Below, piece after piece: positions 50,372 through 59,566 of a stretch of 64,000 nt of DNA (position 1 is the first letter of the stretch; every line of letters starts with the position of its first letter). The stretch is from AP-15 sp035538335 (lineage in GTDB: Bacteria > Pseudomonadota > Alphaproteobacteria > ATCC43930 > CGMCC-115725): NCBI GenBank assembly GCA_035538335.1, contig DATLKN010000047.1, positions 48,156-112,155 on the forward strand, read 5' to 3'. Made by a program: the position numbers and the translations under genes. The notes below the pieces were generated by a model. The model had not been told where the DNA came from and made no database searches. It was given only the letters and a program-made list of their open reading frames with translations.

Positions 50372-51175
50372 ATGGACGACAATCTCCCGCAATACGCTCT
50401 CTACGCGATCCGCTATGCGCGGCGCGAGGCGCGGCGCAGCGACCATTTCATCGGCGGCGACCCGCATGACGGGCCGATGCCGATGGATTATTTCGTCTGG
50501 GTCGCGAAGGGGCCGGAAAAGAGCTTCGTCATCGATACCGGCTTCACGCAAGAAATCGGCGTCGGGCGCGGCCGTACCTTTCTGCGTTGCCCGGTCGACT
50601 CGCTCGCCCTCGTCGGTCTCGACGGCAACGCCGTCGAGCATGTGATCCTGACGCATCTGCATTACGACCACGCCGGCAATTTCCACCGCTTCCCGAAAGC
50701 CGAGTTCCATCTGCAGGAAAGCGAGATGCACTACACGACGGGGCGCTACATGCGCTACCGGCACCTGGCGCGCTCCTTCGAGGTCGAGGACGTGGTCGGG
50801 CTGGTGCGGCTCAATTTCAAGGGCCGCCTGCGGCTTCACCGCGGCCCTGTCGAGCTGGCGCCGGGGCTGTCGCTGCACCCTGTCGGCGGCCACACGCCGG
50901 GCATGCAGTTCGTCCGCGTGCACACGAGCCGCGGCTGGGTCGTATTGGCCTCGGACGTCACGCATTACTACGAGAACATGGAGACCGGCCGGCCGTTCAC
51001 CGCCGCCTTCCACGTCGGCGAGATGCTGGAAGCCTACGATGCGCTCTATGCCGCCGCCCCGAGCCCGCAGCACATCGTGCCCGGGCACGACCCCTTGGTG
51101 TTGCGCCGCTACCCGCCGCCGAGCGCCGAACTCGAAGGCATCGTCGCGCGCCTCGACGTGATGCCGAAGGATTGA
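50372..51175 (+). CDS. Metallo-beta-lactamase-fold lactonase-like hydrolase
   Basis: 267 residues. The zinc-binding signature HLHYDHAGN (95-103), a further GGHTPG histidine and the ASDVTHYY aspartate match the AHL-lactonase branch of the metallo-beta-lactamase fold; GHDP near the end supplies the last ligand. Could quench acyl-homoserine lactones or hydrolyse a lactone from catabolism. ATG at 50372 with GAGGAAGG upstream; the long frame before it is antisense to the MaoC-like gene. Confidence 0.85.
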   Translation: MDDNLPQYALYAIRYARREARRSDHFIGGDPHDGPMPMDYFVWVAKGPEKSFVIDTGFTQEIGVGRGRTFLRCPVDSLALVGLDGNAVEHVILTHLHYDHAGNFHRFPKAEFHLQESEMHYTTGRYMRYRHLARSFEVEDVVGLVRLNFKGRLRLHRGPVELAPGLSLHPVGGHTPGMQFVRVHTSRGWVVLASDVTHYYENMETGRPFTAAFHVGEMLEAYDALYAAAPSPQHIVPGHDPLVLRRYPPPSAELEGIVARLDVMPKD

Positions 51176-51236
51176 GCGGCCGCGACGCCTATTTTCTGAC
51201 ACAATTCGACCATATTCGCGCATTAAACTGCGATAA

Positions 51237-53438
51237 ATGCGCCGCATATTGGTCACGAATGCGAGAGCCGCCTTCCGGCTCGCCCTTGCCGTCGCCGCGA
51301 TGCTGCTGGTGCAGCCGGCGGGCCGCGCGCAATCCCCGGCGCCGATCCCGCCGCCGCTTACCGCGTCGCGGGCGCAATACTTCAAGAACCACCCCGCGGC
51401 CTGGCAGCAGTTCCAGGCGCGGCTACCGCAGCGGCCGGGCTCGGCGGCGGCCGCAGCAGCGGCGCCGCGACCGGTTGCGCCAAGCTTTGGCGGAGCATGG
51501 ACGGCGGTCACGCAGGCCCCCAACTCCGCCAGCTTGAGCAACCCGCTGCTGCTCACCGACGGGACCGTCCTCGTCCATGATGCGAACAGCCCCAACTGGT
51601 ACAAGCTGACCCCGGACGGCACCGGCAATTACGCCCACGGCACCTGGTCGCAGATCGCCTCGCTGCCGGTGATAAACGGCACGCAGTACCAGCCGCTCTA
51701 CTTTGCCTCGGCAGTATTGCCCGACGGCCGCGTCATCATCATGGGCGGCGAGTACAACGGCAGCACCGAGGTTTGGACCAGCCTGGGCGCGATCTACGAT
51801 CCGGCCGCCAATACCTGGACGGCCGTACCGCCGCCGAGCGGCAGCGGCTGGACAGGAACCGGCGGCAGCGGCGGCATCGGCGACGCGGCGGGCATGGTGC
51901 TGCCCAACGGCACGTTTCTGCTCGGGGCCTGCTGCGCCGCTCCGGCCGTCGACGCGCTCTTCGATGCCGCCACGTTGGGCTGGAGCAGCACCGGAGCGCC
52001 CATCGATCTCTGCGGACCGTGCGGCGGGGGAACCTATCAGGACGAACAAGGCTACACGCTGCTGCCGACCGGCAAGGTCATGACGATCGACGTGTGGGAT
52101 CCGCCGCATGCCGAGCAATACGGCCCTGGCACCGGCACGTGGAGCGTTATCGCTTCGACGCCGGTATCGCTCGTCGATCCCGAGAGTTGCGGCAATTTCG
52201 AGATAGGTCCGGCATTGGCGCGCCCCGACGGCACCGTGGTCGCGTTCGGCGCCAATTCCGGATGCACCGGGGGTGCGGATCCGACGGCGATCTACGACGC
52301 GTCGAAAAATTCCTGGGTTCAGGGTCCCAACGTGCCGGCGGCCTGCGGGTCGGGCGGGACGACGGATTGCTCGCTCGTCGACGCGCCGGCGGCGATTCTG
52401 CCCAACGGCAACATCCTGTTCGCCGCGAGCGCCGGCGCCTACCAATCGCCGGCCCATTTCTTCGAGTTCACCAGCGGGAACGGCATCAACCAGGTGGCCG
52501 ACACGTCGTTTTTCGCGGGTTCGTCGAGTTCCTATTTCTATAACTTCCTCGTGCTGCCGAGCGGGCAGGTCCTGGCGACCGATTTCAGCGACATCGCGGA
52601 ACTCTATACGCCGACCGGGACCGCCAGCGCCGGTCAGCTGCCGGTCGTCACTTCGGTCCCGAAGACCCTCGCTCCGGGCGGCATCTATCAGATTGCCGGC
52701 ACCCAGCTGAACGGGCTGTCGCAGGGCGCGGCCTACGGCGACGATGCGCAGGGGGCGAGCAATTATCCGATCGTGCTGATCGTCAACAACGCCACGGGCG
52801 ATCACTTCTTTGCCAAAACCTCGGGGTTCAGCACGAACTCGATCGCCCCGGGTCAAAGCTCGACGGCGAATTTCAAGGTGGCGCCGGCGACGGAGATCGG
52901 CGCCGCGACGCTGTTCGTCATCGCCAACGGCGTCCGCTCGAGCGGCAGCGCCGTGACGATCAGCGCCGGGGTTCCCCTGTCGGTCAGCGAACTGGGCAGC
53001 GGCACGGTGACGAGCTCGCCCGCCGGCATCAGCTGTCCGGGCACCTGCGATGCGAATTTCGGCAGCGGCACCGCGGTGACGCTGACCGCGGCGCCGGCGA
53101 GCGGCTGGCGCTTCACCGGCTGGGGCGGCGCGTGCAGCGGCACCGGGACATGCACGACGACGGTGACGGCTTCGACGAGCGTGTCGGCGACGTTTACGCA
53201 GCTCTTCACGCTGACGGTGTCGAAAACCGGCCACGGCAAGGTTACGAGCAAGCCGCGCGGAATCTCCTGCGGCACGGTTTGCAGCCGCAAGTTTTTGGCG
53301 GGAAAAACCGTCGCCCTGCACGAGTCGCCGGCGGTGGGCTGGCACTTCGCCGGTTGGGGCGGGGCGTGCAGCGGCACCGGAAGTTGCAGCGTGACGATCG
53401 AAGCAGCGACGAACGTCACCGCGCTGTTCAAGAAATAG
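51237..53438 (+). CDS. Secreted kelch-type beta-propeller protein with two InlB-like beta-repeats
   Basis: 733 residues, exported (signal peptide ending near PAGRAQS). The mature N-terminus (LTASRAQYFKNHPAAWQQF) leads into kelch-like blades with repeated LLTDGTVLV, LPDGRVIIMGG, LPNGTFLLG, RPDGTVVAFG, LPNGNILFA and LPSGQVLAT motifs. An Ig-like galactose oxidase C-terminal-type domain follows (about 475-580), then two divergent InlB B-repeats (GWRFTGWGGACSGTGTC and GWHFAGWGGACSGTGSC), each with four cysteines. The copper ligands of galactose oxidase are not visible, so enzyme activity is uncertain. First of three exported proteins encoded in tandem. Confidence 0.82.
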   Translation: MRRILVTNARAAFRLALAVAAMLLVQPAGRAQSPAPIPPPLTASRAQYFKNHPAAWQQFQARLPQRPGSAAAAAAAPRPVAPSFGGAWTAVTQAPNSASLSNPLLLTDGTVLVHDANSPNWYKLTPDGTGNYAHGTWSQIASLPVINGTQYQPLYFASAVLPDGRVIIMGGEYNGSTEVWTSLGAIYDPAANTWTAVPPPSGSGWTGTGGSGGIGDAAGMVLPNGTFLLGACCAAPAVDALFDAATLGWSSTGAPIDLCGPCGGGTYQDEQGYTLLPTGKVMTIDVWDPPHAEQYGPGTGTWSVIASTPVSLVDPESCGNFEIGPALARPDGTVVAFGANSGCTGGADPTAIYDASKNSWVQGPNVPAACGSGGTTDCSLVDAPAAILPNGNILFAASAGAYQSPAHFFEFTSGNGINQVADTSFFAGSSSSYFYNFLVLPSGQVLATDFSDIAELYTPTGTASAGQLPVVTSVPKTLAPGGIYQIAGTQLNGLSQGAAYGDDAQGASNYPIVLIVNNATGDHFFAKTSGFSTNSIAPGQSSTANFKVAPATEIGAATLFVIANGVRSSGSAVTISAGVPLSVSELGSGTVTSSPAGISCPGTCDANFGSGTAVTLTAAPASGWRFTGWGGACSGTGTCTTTVTASTSVSATFTQLFTLTVSKTGHGKVTSKPRGISCGTVCSRKFLAGKTVALHESPAVGWHFAGWGGACSGTGSCSVTIEAATNVTALFKK

Positions 53439-53498
53439 CGTCAGACCCGCTCGAGCACAGCGTGGAATATTTCGTCTTGCATTTAGAGCGCCGAAGAA

Positions 53499-53894
53499 AT
53501 GCCTAGGTTTCGAGGGCTTGCATGGTGTCTGTTGGGCGGTGTGGCGTGTTTCGTCGCCGCGGGCGATCCCTCGCACGTGCAAGCCGCCACGCCGCCGCAT
53601 CTCACCGATATCGTCCCCGCTTCCGGCCCCGCCGGGATCGCCTATCCGATCCGGGCGACGATTCACGGCACGGGGTTCATGCCAAAGGGCAATGTCGTCG
53701 AGTTCGGGCCGGCGAAAATCGAAGACGTGGCCGGCACCGCCGGCGGCTCGCTCACCTTCGGCGTCCCGAAATCGCTGCCGAGCCGCGGCGAGGTCCCGCC
53801 GGCCGTTTTGCCGGCGGGACGGTATCGCGTGCGGGTGCGCACCCCCTCGGGCACCAGCAATGCATTGATCTTCACGCTGACGCGGGGCGGGTGA
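53499..53894 (+). CDS. Small exported IPT/TIG-domain protein
   Basis: 131 residues. A signal peptide (CLLGGVACFVAAGDPSHVQA) is followed by one IPT/TIG immunoglobulin-like domain: PPHLTDIVPASGPAGIAYPI, IHGTGFMPKGNVVEFGP, and RVRVRTPSGTSNALIFTLT. Probably an extracellular or periplasmic binding or scaffold module. Lies between two larger exported propeller proteins in the same direction. Function unknown. Confidence 0.78.
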   Translation: MPRFRGLAWCLLGGVACFVAAGDPSHVQAATPPHLTDIVPASGPAGIAYPIRATIHGTGFMPKGNVVEFGPAKIEDVAGTAGGSLTFGVPKSLPSRGEVPPAVLPAGRYRVRVRTPSGTSNALIFTLTRGG

Positions 53895-53946
53895 CGGCGA
53901 CGTTTCGGAACACTGGTCTTGCGGCAGTAGATCTTTTCGGGGAGGG

Positions 53947-56259
53947 ATGACGATGGGGTTGCGCGGTCGGATATCGGTCGGTGCGGCTTTTGCCGCCCTC
54001 GTGGTGCTGATGCCGCCTCTCACGGACGCTGCGCTCGCGCAGACGCCCAGCGTGCCGCCGCAGCTCTATGCGAACACCAAATATCGGCAGTGGCTCTATT
54101 TCTACCGGCAGCGCGCCTATCCCTACGACCGCATCCCGCCAGGCGCGTTGCAGGCGGCCCGCCGGGATTTCATGCAAAAATTCGGCGCCGCGCCCGGCGT
54201 TCTCGGCAACGGCCGAACCGCGGCGCCGCCGGGCTCGGCCCTGCCGACGGGTGCCTGGACCTCGATCGGGCCGATGCCGATCGAGAACGCCCAAACCATC
54301 CCCGCGACTGCGGTTTCCGGCCGGGTCAACGCGATCGCGATCAATCCGTCGAACCCGAGCATCGTGTATATCGGCGCGGCCGACGGCGGGGTGTGGAAGA
54401 CCAAGGACGGCGGCACCCACTGGTCGCCGCTGACCGACGGTCAATGCTCGCTGGCGATGGGGGCGCTCGCCATCGATCCGGTGAAGCCGAGCATCGTCTA
54501 CGCCGGCACCGGCGAAGAGAACTTTTCGCTGGACAGCTATTACGGCTGCGGCGTCTTGCGTTCCACCGACGGCGGCCGGAGTTGGACGCAGCTCGGAGCC
54601 TCGACCTTCGTCACCGCCTCCGGCGGCGCGACGATCTCGCGCCTTCTGATCGACCCGAGGACCGCCGGATCGACGACCCGCACGACGCTCCTCGTTGCCA
54701 GCGATTCCGGGGTGTACCGCTCGATCGACAGTGGCGCGGATTGGCAAAAGACCCTCCCGGGGACGGCAACGGATGCGGTGCGCGATCCCTCGGCCCCGGC
54801 GACCGTCTATGCCGCGCTCGGCAACATTTTCGGGGACCCGGCGAACGGCGTCTACAAATCATTGGACGGCGGCCAGACCTGGACGCAACTCGGCAGCGGG
54901 CTGCCGAAGACGAATGTCGGCCGCATCAGCCTGGCGATCGCCCCTTCCTCGCATTTGAGGCTCTATGCCGCGGTGCAAAACGCCTCGACTTCCGCACTGC
55001 ACGGCCTCTTCCGATCGACCGATGGCGGCGCCCACTGGACGAAGCTCTTAAAATCGGTGGCCGCATGCGCCAAGCAATGCTGGTACGACATGTATCTGGA
55101 GGTCGATCCGAGGAACGCCAACACGCTTTATTTCGGCGGAACGGACCTCTACAAATCTACCGACGGCGGCAGGAATTTCACCGATCTCGGCGGCTATGTC
55201 GCGACGCAACATGGCGACGGCATTCACCCCGACCAACACACTCTCGCCTTCGATCCGAGCAACCCGAAGCTCGTCTATATCGGCAATGACGGCGGCGTGT
55301 TCAAATCGCCGGATGGCGGCTCGACCTGGACGTCGCTCAACCAGAATTTGACGCTGACGCAATTCGAGCCCGGGCTTTCGGAGACTCCGGACGGCGCGAA
55401 AGTGCTCGGCGGCACCCAGGACAACGGCACCAACCTCTACACCGGATCGATCGCATGGACCCAGGTCCTGGGGGGTGACGGCGGCTTCACCGCCATCGAT
55501 TTCACTACCCCGACGACATTCTACGGCGAAAACTTCGACATATCGCCGCATTTGAGCACCGACGGCGGTGCGAGTTGGACCTCGATCGCCGCCGGCATCC
55601 AAGGGATCCACTCCCTCTTCTACACGCCGTTCGTGATGAGCCCATCGAATTCGCAAAGCCTTTATCTTGGGACCGACTTTCTCAACAAGACGACGAACGA
55701 AGGGAGTTCGTGGACCGCGATCGGCCAAACTCCGGACGGCTCCAACATAAGCGCAATCGCCGAGGCGCAGTCGAACCCCTCGGTAGTCTATTACGGCACC
55801 GATGCCGGCGATGTCGAAGTGACGATCGACGGTGGCACGAACTGGACGGCCATCGAGAGCGGTCTGCCGCTCCTCTATGTGACTCATATCGCAGTCAACC
55901 CGACGAACCCGCAAAACGCTTTCGTTACCTTCTCGGGCTTCGGCAGCGGGCATGTCTGGGAGACGACGAACGGCGGCGGCAACTGGTCGGATATCAGCGG
56001 CAATCTTCCCGACATCCCGGTCAACGTGATCCTGCTCGATCCCTCTGCGCCGACCACGAATTTGCTGGTCGGCACCGATCTCGGGGTGTTCGAGACGACG
56101 AACGGCGGCGCCAGCTGGAGCCCGTTCCAGACCGGTCTGCCCAACGTCGTGGTCGAGGATCTTCTGTTCGATCCGACCACCGGCGTGCTGCTCGCGGCGA
56201 CCCACGGCCGCGGCGTTTACACGGCGACCGGCAGCAGCGCGACGGCCGAGGCGCGCTGA
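53947..56259 (+). CDS. Large exported beta-propeller protein with about twelve Asp-box (BNR) repeats
   Basis: 770 residues, exported (signal peptide ending near ALAQTPS). After an N-terminal helical region (YRQWLYFYRQRAYPYDR) come about twelve Asp-boxes of the form S-T-D-G-G-x-x-W (for example RSTDGGRSW, KSLDGGQTW, RSTDGGAHW, KSPDGGSTW, VTIDGGTNW, ETTNGGASW), spread from residue 135 to 740. Such repeats build one or two sortilin-like (VPS10-type) propellers. No catalytic sialidase triad is apparent. Spacing to the preceding gene is 52 bases, so the three exported genes may share a transcript. Confidence 0.85.
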   Translation: MTMGLRGRISVGAAFAALVVLMPPLTDAALAQTPSVPPQLYANTKYRQWLYFYRQRAYPYDRIPPGALQAARRDFMQKFGAAPGVLGNGRTAAPPGSALPTGAWTSIGPMPIENAQTIPATAVSGRVNAIAINPSNPSIVYIGAADGGVWKTKDGGTHWSPLTDGQCSLAMGALAIDPVKPSIVYAGTGEENFSLDSYYGCGVLRSTDGGRSWTQLGASTFVTASGGATISRLLIDPRTAGSTTRTTLLVASDSGVYRSIDSGADWQKTLPGTATDAVRDPSAPATVYAALGNIFGDPANGVYKSLDGGQTWTQLGSGLPKTNVGRISLAIAPSSHLRLYAAVQNASTSALHGLFRSTDGGAHWTKLLKSVAACAKQCWYDMYLEVDPRNANTLYFGGTDLYKSTDGGRNFTDLGGYVATQHGDGIHPDQHTLAFDPSNPKLVYIGNDGGVFKSPDGGSTWTSLNQNLTLTQFEPGLSETPDGAKVLGGTQDNGTNLYTGSIAWTQVLGGDGGFTAIDFTTPTTFYGENFDISPHLSTDGGASWTSIAAGIQGIHSLFYTPFVMSPSNSQSLYLGTDFLNKTTNEGSSWTAIGQTPDGSNISAIAEAQSNPSVVYYGTDAGDVEVTIDGGTNWTAIESGLPLLYVTHIAVNPTNPQNAFVTFSGFGSGHVWETTNGGGNWSDISGNLPDIPVNVILLDPSAPTTNLLVGTDLGVFETTNGGASWSPFQTGLPNVVVEDLLFDPTTGVLLAATHGRGVYTATGSSATAEAR

Positions 56260-56319
56260 CGCGCGTCGCCGCGCTCTTCGAGAAATAGCTCCAGCTAGGG
56301 CTTTTCCCAATCGAATGAG

Positions 56320-56401
56320 ATCGTCCTTCCCGCGACAGCGGGAACCCCGGGGCGAGTGGCGCACCGATTGCCCTGGACCCCCGCTTGCGCGGGGGTGACG
56401 A
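56320..56401. repeat. Palindromic intergenic repeat, family C
   Basis: GATCGTCCTTCCCGCGACAG, GGGAACCCCGGG and CCTGGACCCCCGCTTGCGC then GGGGGTGACGA. Same family as at 20.5 and 39.6 kb. It separates the exported protein genes from the convergent methyltransferase gene and may end both transcripts. Confidence 0.85.
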
Positions 56402-56428
56402 GGGGTATCGGATGGTGCGAAAAACGCG

Positions 56429-57265
56429 CTAGACGCGTTCCAGGACCGCGTTGAAGAGCGCGACGCGGCCTTCTTCGAGGTTGCGGGTCGAGTTCTTCGC
56501 CATTTCCTGCCAATGCGCCCCGAGGATTAGATGCGTGCCGATCGGTGGCGGCTGGCCCACTTCGGCCGAGCGCGAGCGCGCCTGCGCCGCGGCGAGCGAG
56601 GCTGCAGTCGTGTCCTGCCATTGGACGACGCGCAGGCCCGCCGCTTCTAGGCTCTCGCGCGTCTTCTCGGGGGTGAGCAAAAAGCTGATGCTCGGCTCCT
56701 TCGCCCACGGCACCGGATAGTGCGGCGCGCCGCCCGCACGCAACGCGACCTCTTGCAAGCCGAGCCTCCCGCCGGGCTTGAGGACGCGCCGCATCTCGCG
56801 ATAGAGCCGGTCGCGATCGGCGATGTTCATGGCCGCGTTCTGCGACCACACGACATCGAAGCTCATATCGGCGAAGGGCAGGGCGAGCGCGTTCCCCTGC
56901 CGGTAGTCGACGAGGGTTTCGAGTTTCAACAGGCGCGTAAGCATCTCTGCGACGCGGCAGAATTCGGCCGTCAGATCGACGCCGCTGACGCGGCAGCCAT
57001 AGCGGGAGGCGAGATAGCGCGACGGGCCGCCCAACCCGGAGCCGACATCGAGCACCCGCTCCGCGCCCTCGAGGCCGAGGAGGGTCGCGAGCCGCACCGT
57101 CGCCGGCCGCTGCCCGCCATGGAACTCGTCGACCGGCGCGAGGTCGTCGGGCGAGAGGTGCTCGATGTCCTTCCCCGCCGCCCGCAATGCCGCAAGGATG
57201 GCGGCGCCGAGGTCGGTGCTCGTGTAATGCTCCTCAACCGGATTCGTCGCCATTTCGCTTCTCAT
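56429..57265 (-). CDS. SAM-dependent methyltransferase (class I)
   Basis: 278 residues. Motif I VLDVGSGLGGPSRYLA (about 70-85), VSGVDLTAEFCRVAE, the VVWSQNAAMNI acidic loop and MRRVLKPGGRLGLQEV are typical of the UbiE/glycine-betaine methyltransferase group. The substrate is not clear. ATG at 57265 has GGGGAAG seven bases upstream; an ATG 12 bases later is also possible. It overlaps by 4 bases the coiled-coil gene upstream. Confidence 0.85.
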   Translation of the reverse strand: MRSEMATNPVEEHYTSTDLGAAILAALRAAGKDIEHLSPDDLAPVDEFHGGQRPATVRLATLLGLEGAERVLDVGSGLGGPSRYLASRYGCRVSGVDLTAEFCRVAEMLTRLLKLETLVDYRQGNALALPFADMSFDVVWSQNAAMNIADRDRLYREMRRVLKPGGRLGLQEVALRAGGAPHYPVPWAKEPSISFLLTPEKTRESLEAAGLRVVQWQDTTAASLAAAQARSRSAEVGQPPPIGTHLILGAHWQEMAKNSTRNLEEGRVALFNAVLERV

Positions 57266-57495
57266 GATGGGCTTCCCCGACCGGGCGAACCAGGCAGGCG
57301 CCGCCGGCGCGACAGGGTTGTCGGGCCGGCGCCGATGATGGCTCCCGACAGCATGCCTTCGAGGCGGCTCACGCGGTCGCGAAGATTGCTGATTTCTGCG
57401 CTCAGTCGCTCGACATCGAGCGCGGTATTACGCACGCGTTCATTAAGCAGGATGACTTGGCGCAGCGCCCAGATCGCGTCGCCGTAGAGGCTCAT
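57262..57495 (-). CDS. Small coiled-coil protein
   Basis: 77 residues. A strongly helical stretch (VILLNERVRNTALDVERLSA, then SNLRDRVSRLEGML) has a heptad pattern over about residues 16-50. The C-terminal tail is basic. The ATG overlaps the stop of the ribbon-helix-helix-like gene upstream by 4 bases, and its own stop overlaps the methyltransferase start. I do not recognise the family. Confidence 0.65.
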   Translation of the reverse strand: MSLYGDAIWALRQVILLNERVRNTALDVERLSAEISNLRDRVSRLEGMLSGAIIGAGPTTLSRRRRLPGSPGRGSPS

Positions 57496-57791
57496 GCGCG
57501 TACCGCCTTGTGGCGCCGGGCCGCCGGTCCAACATTGGGCGACGATGCCAGCGCCGCAGCCACCGCTCGGTGGGATTCGTCGGCGATCCGCAGCGTCTCT
57601 GGATGCAGCTCGTTGAACGCGTCGATCAGCGCGCGCAATTCCGCGGCCTCGGCTTGGGTGCCGATCTCGAAGGACTGAACGGCGCGCCGTACGATTTCCC
57701 CGGCGGATACCCCGAGCGCCTGCGCCTTGGCGTCGAGGGCCGAGCGTTCTTCCGGGGACATCAAGACCATTAGGCGGGCCGAGGCGGCCAT
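57492..57791 (-). CDS. Ribbon-helix-helix-like protein
   Basis: 99 residues. LMVLMSPEERSALDAKAQAL and SAGEIVRRAVQSFE have the spacing and residues of a ribbon-helix-helix domain of the CopG/Arc type. The second half (about 40-99) is an acidic helix-rich extension. ATG at 57791 has GGAGGA six bases before it; TTG at 57797 is less likely. It may regulate this small operon, which pairs it with a coiled-coil protein. Not a recognised antitoxin. Confidence 0.65.
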   Translation of the reverse strand: MAASARLMVLMSPEERSALDAKAQALGVSAGEIVRRAVQSFEIGTQAEAAELRALIDAFNELHPETLRIADESHRAVAAALASSPNVGPAARRHKAVRA

Positions 57792-57894
57792 TGCCAATCC
57801 TCCGTATCTGCATCAGTATGAATATCATGCCTCGACGGCTCGCGTGCAAGCGCTTCGCGTTGTCTCATCGAGCCGAAACCGGGAGTTCCGACCA

Positions 57895-59379
57895 GTGCGT
57901 CTCCTGATCGCGATGATGAAGCACGAGACCAACACCTTCTCGCCGGTGCCGACGCCGCTTGCCCGCTTTGGCCGCGGCCCGGGCCCGCTCTACGGCGAGG
58001 ACGCGGTCAAGGCCTACCGCGGCACCGGCACCGGGCTCGGCGCCTATCTCGATATCGCCGGCCGCGAAGGCGCCGAGTTCGACGTGCCGATCGCGGCCAA
58101 CGCCTCGCCCTCGGGCCCGGTCGAGGACGCGGCCTACCGCGCGATCGCCGATCGCATCTGCGAGGCGGCGGCGCAACGGCGCTACGACGGCATCATGCTC
58201 GACCTGCACGGCGCCATGGTGACGGAAAGTCTGGAGGACGGCGAGGGCGCGCTGCTCGCGCGGCTGCGCGGGATCGCGCCGCATACCCCGATTGCGGTCT
58301 CCTACGACATGCATGCGAACCTCTACGACGACATGATCCGGCACGCGACCGTCGTCGCCGGCTACCGCACCTACCCGCATGTCGATACCTACGAGACGGG
58401 CCTGCTCGCGGGTGACATCCTCATCCGCGCGATCCGCGGCGAAGTGCGCCCGGTCATCGCCTGGGGCAACGCGCCGATGCTGCCGCACGTCATGCGCCAG
58501 GGCACCGACGACATGCCGAACCGGCGGCTGCAGCAGCGCTGCGCCGAGATGGCCGCGGAGGGGGCGCTGGCGGCGAGCCTCTTCACCGGCTTTCCGCATG
58601 CCGACATCGCGAATGCCGGGCTGTCGGCGGTCGTCGTCGGCGACGGCGACATGGCGCTCGCCGAGCGCTTGCGCGACGAGCTGCTGGGCGAGGCATGGGC
58701 CGCGCGCGAGGCATTCGTCTACCATATCGAGCCGCTTGCGCAATCGGTCGCGCGGGCCAAGGCAATGCCGCGCGGCGAGGGGCCGGTCGTCCTCCTCGAC
58801 CATTACGACAATTGCGCTTCGGGCGGCACGATGGACGTGACCGTGGTCCTCGCCGAGATCCTGCGGCAGGGGCTCGAGGACGTGGCCGTCTTCGCGATCT
58901 TCGATCCGCAGGCGGTCGAGCAGGCGATTGCCGCCGGGGTCGGCGCGCGCGTCAGCCTCGAGATCGGCGGCAAGACGGCGATGCCGGCGATCCCCGGCAA
59001 AAGCCCGCCGCTCGCGGTCAGCGGCACCGTCAAGACGATCACCGACGGGCGTTTCAGGAACCGCGGGCCGATGGGGCGCGGCGTCGAAGTCGGCATGGGC
59101 CCCTCGGTCGTCCTCGATCTGGGCACGGTCGAGGTCGCCCTGATCTCGCGGCATGTCGAGCCCAGCGACCTCAATTGCCTGCTCTCGCTCGGCATCGACC
59201 CGACGCAGAAGCGCTACGTCATGCTGAAGAGCCGCATCCATTGGCGCGCCGGCCTCGGCAAGCTCGCCCGCGCGGTCGTCGAATGCGCCGGGGTCGGCGT
59301 GTGCACCTCGGATTACGGCGAGTTGACCTTTAAGCGCGTCCGCCGGCCGATCTACCCGCTCGACCTGTTGAACCGCTGA
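57895..59379 (+). CDS. M81 (MlrC-like) metallopeptidase
   Basis: 494 residues. Family hallmarks: MKHETNTFSPV at the N-terminus, MLDLHGAMVTES and SYDMHANLYDDM (zinc-binding residues), AGYRTYPHVDTYETG, and C-terminal GPSVVLDLGTVEVALIS. Named after microcystin-degrading MlrC, but most family members have other roles, and the substrate is unknown here. GTG at 57895 with GGGAG upstream is preferred; the frame is open to 57727 over the promoter of the neighbouring divergent gene. Confidence 0.88.
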   Translation: MRLLIAMMKHETNTFSPVPTPLARFGRGPGPLYGEDAVKAYRGTGTGLGAYLDIAGREGAEFDVPIAANASPSGPVEDAAYRAIADRICEAAAQRRYDGIMLDLHGAMVTESLEDGEGALLARLRGIAPHTPIAVSYDMHANLYDDMIRHATVVAGYRTYPHVDTYETGLLAGDILIRAIRGEVRPVIAWGNAPMLPHVMRQGTDDMPNRRLQQRCAEMAAEGALAASLFTGFPHADIANAGLSAVVVGDGDMALAERLRDELLGEAWAAREAFVYHIEPLAQSVARAKAMPRGEGPVVLLDHYDNCASGGTMDVTVVLAEILRQGLEDVAVFAIFDPQAVEQAIAAGVGARVSLEIGGKTAMPAIPGKSPPLAVSGTVKTITDGRFRNRGPMGRGVEVGMGPSVVLDLGTVEVALISRHVEPSDLNCLLSLGIDPTQKRYVMLKSRIHWRAGLGKLARAVVECAGVGVCTSDYGELTFKRVRRPIYPLDLLNR

Positions 59380-59414
59380 GGAGCGAGGTGTCCCGATCGC
59401 CCGCCCGTTTTCCT

Positions 59415-59540
59415 GTCACCCCGGCGCAAGCCGGGGTCCATCCATCCGCCGCACCGGCGGAAGGGTGATCTGGCGTCCGGTGCAACTGCTTGCGAATTCC
59501 GAGTTGGGGAAACATGGGTCCCGGCCTTCGCCGGGACGAC
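59415..59540. repeat. Palindromic intergenic repeats, family A
   Basis: TCACCCCGGCGCAAGCCGGG at the left (59415-59437) and GGTCCCGGCCTTCGCCGGGA at the right (59518-59537), with a variable 80-base spacer. Half-arms of the 58-120 unit, here further apart than elsewhere. Between the MlrC-like and Gfo/Idh/MocA genes. Confidence 0.8.
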
Positions 59541-59566
59541 CAAAGTCATAGGCTGAGGAGAGGATA

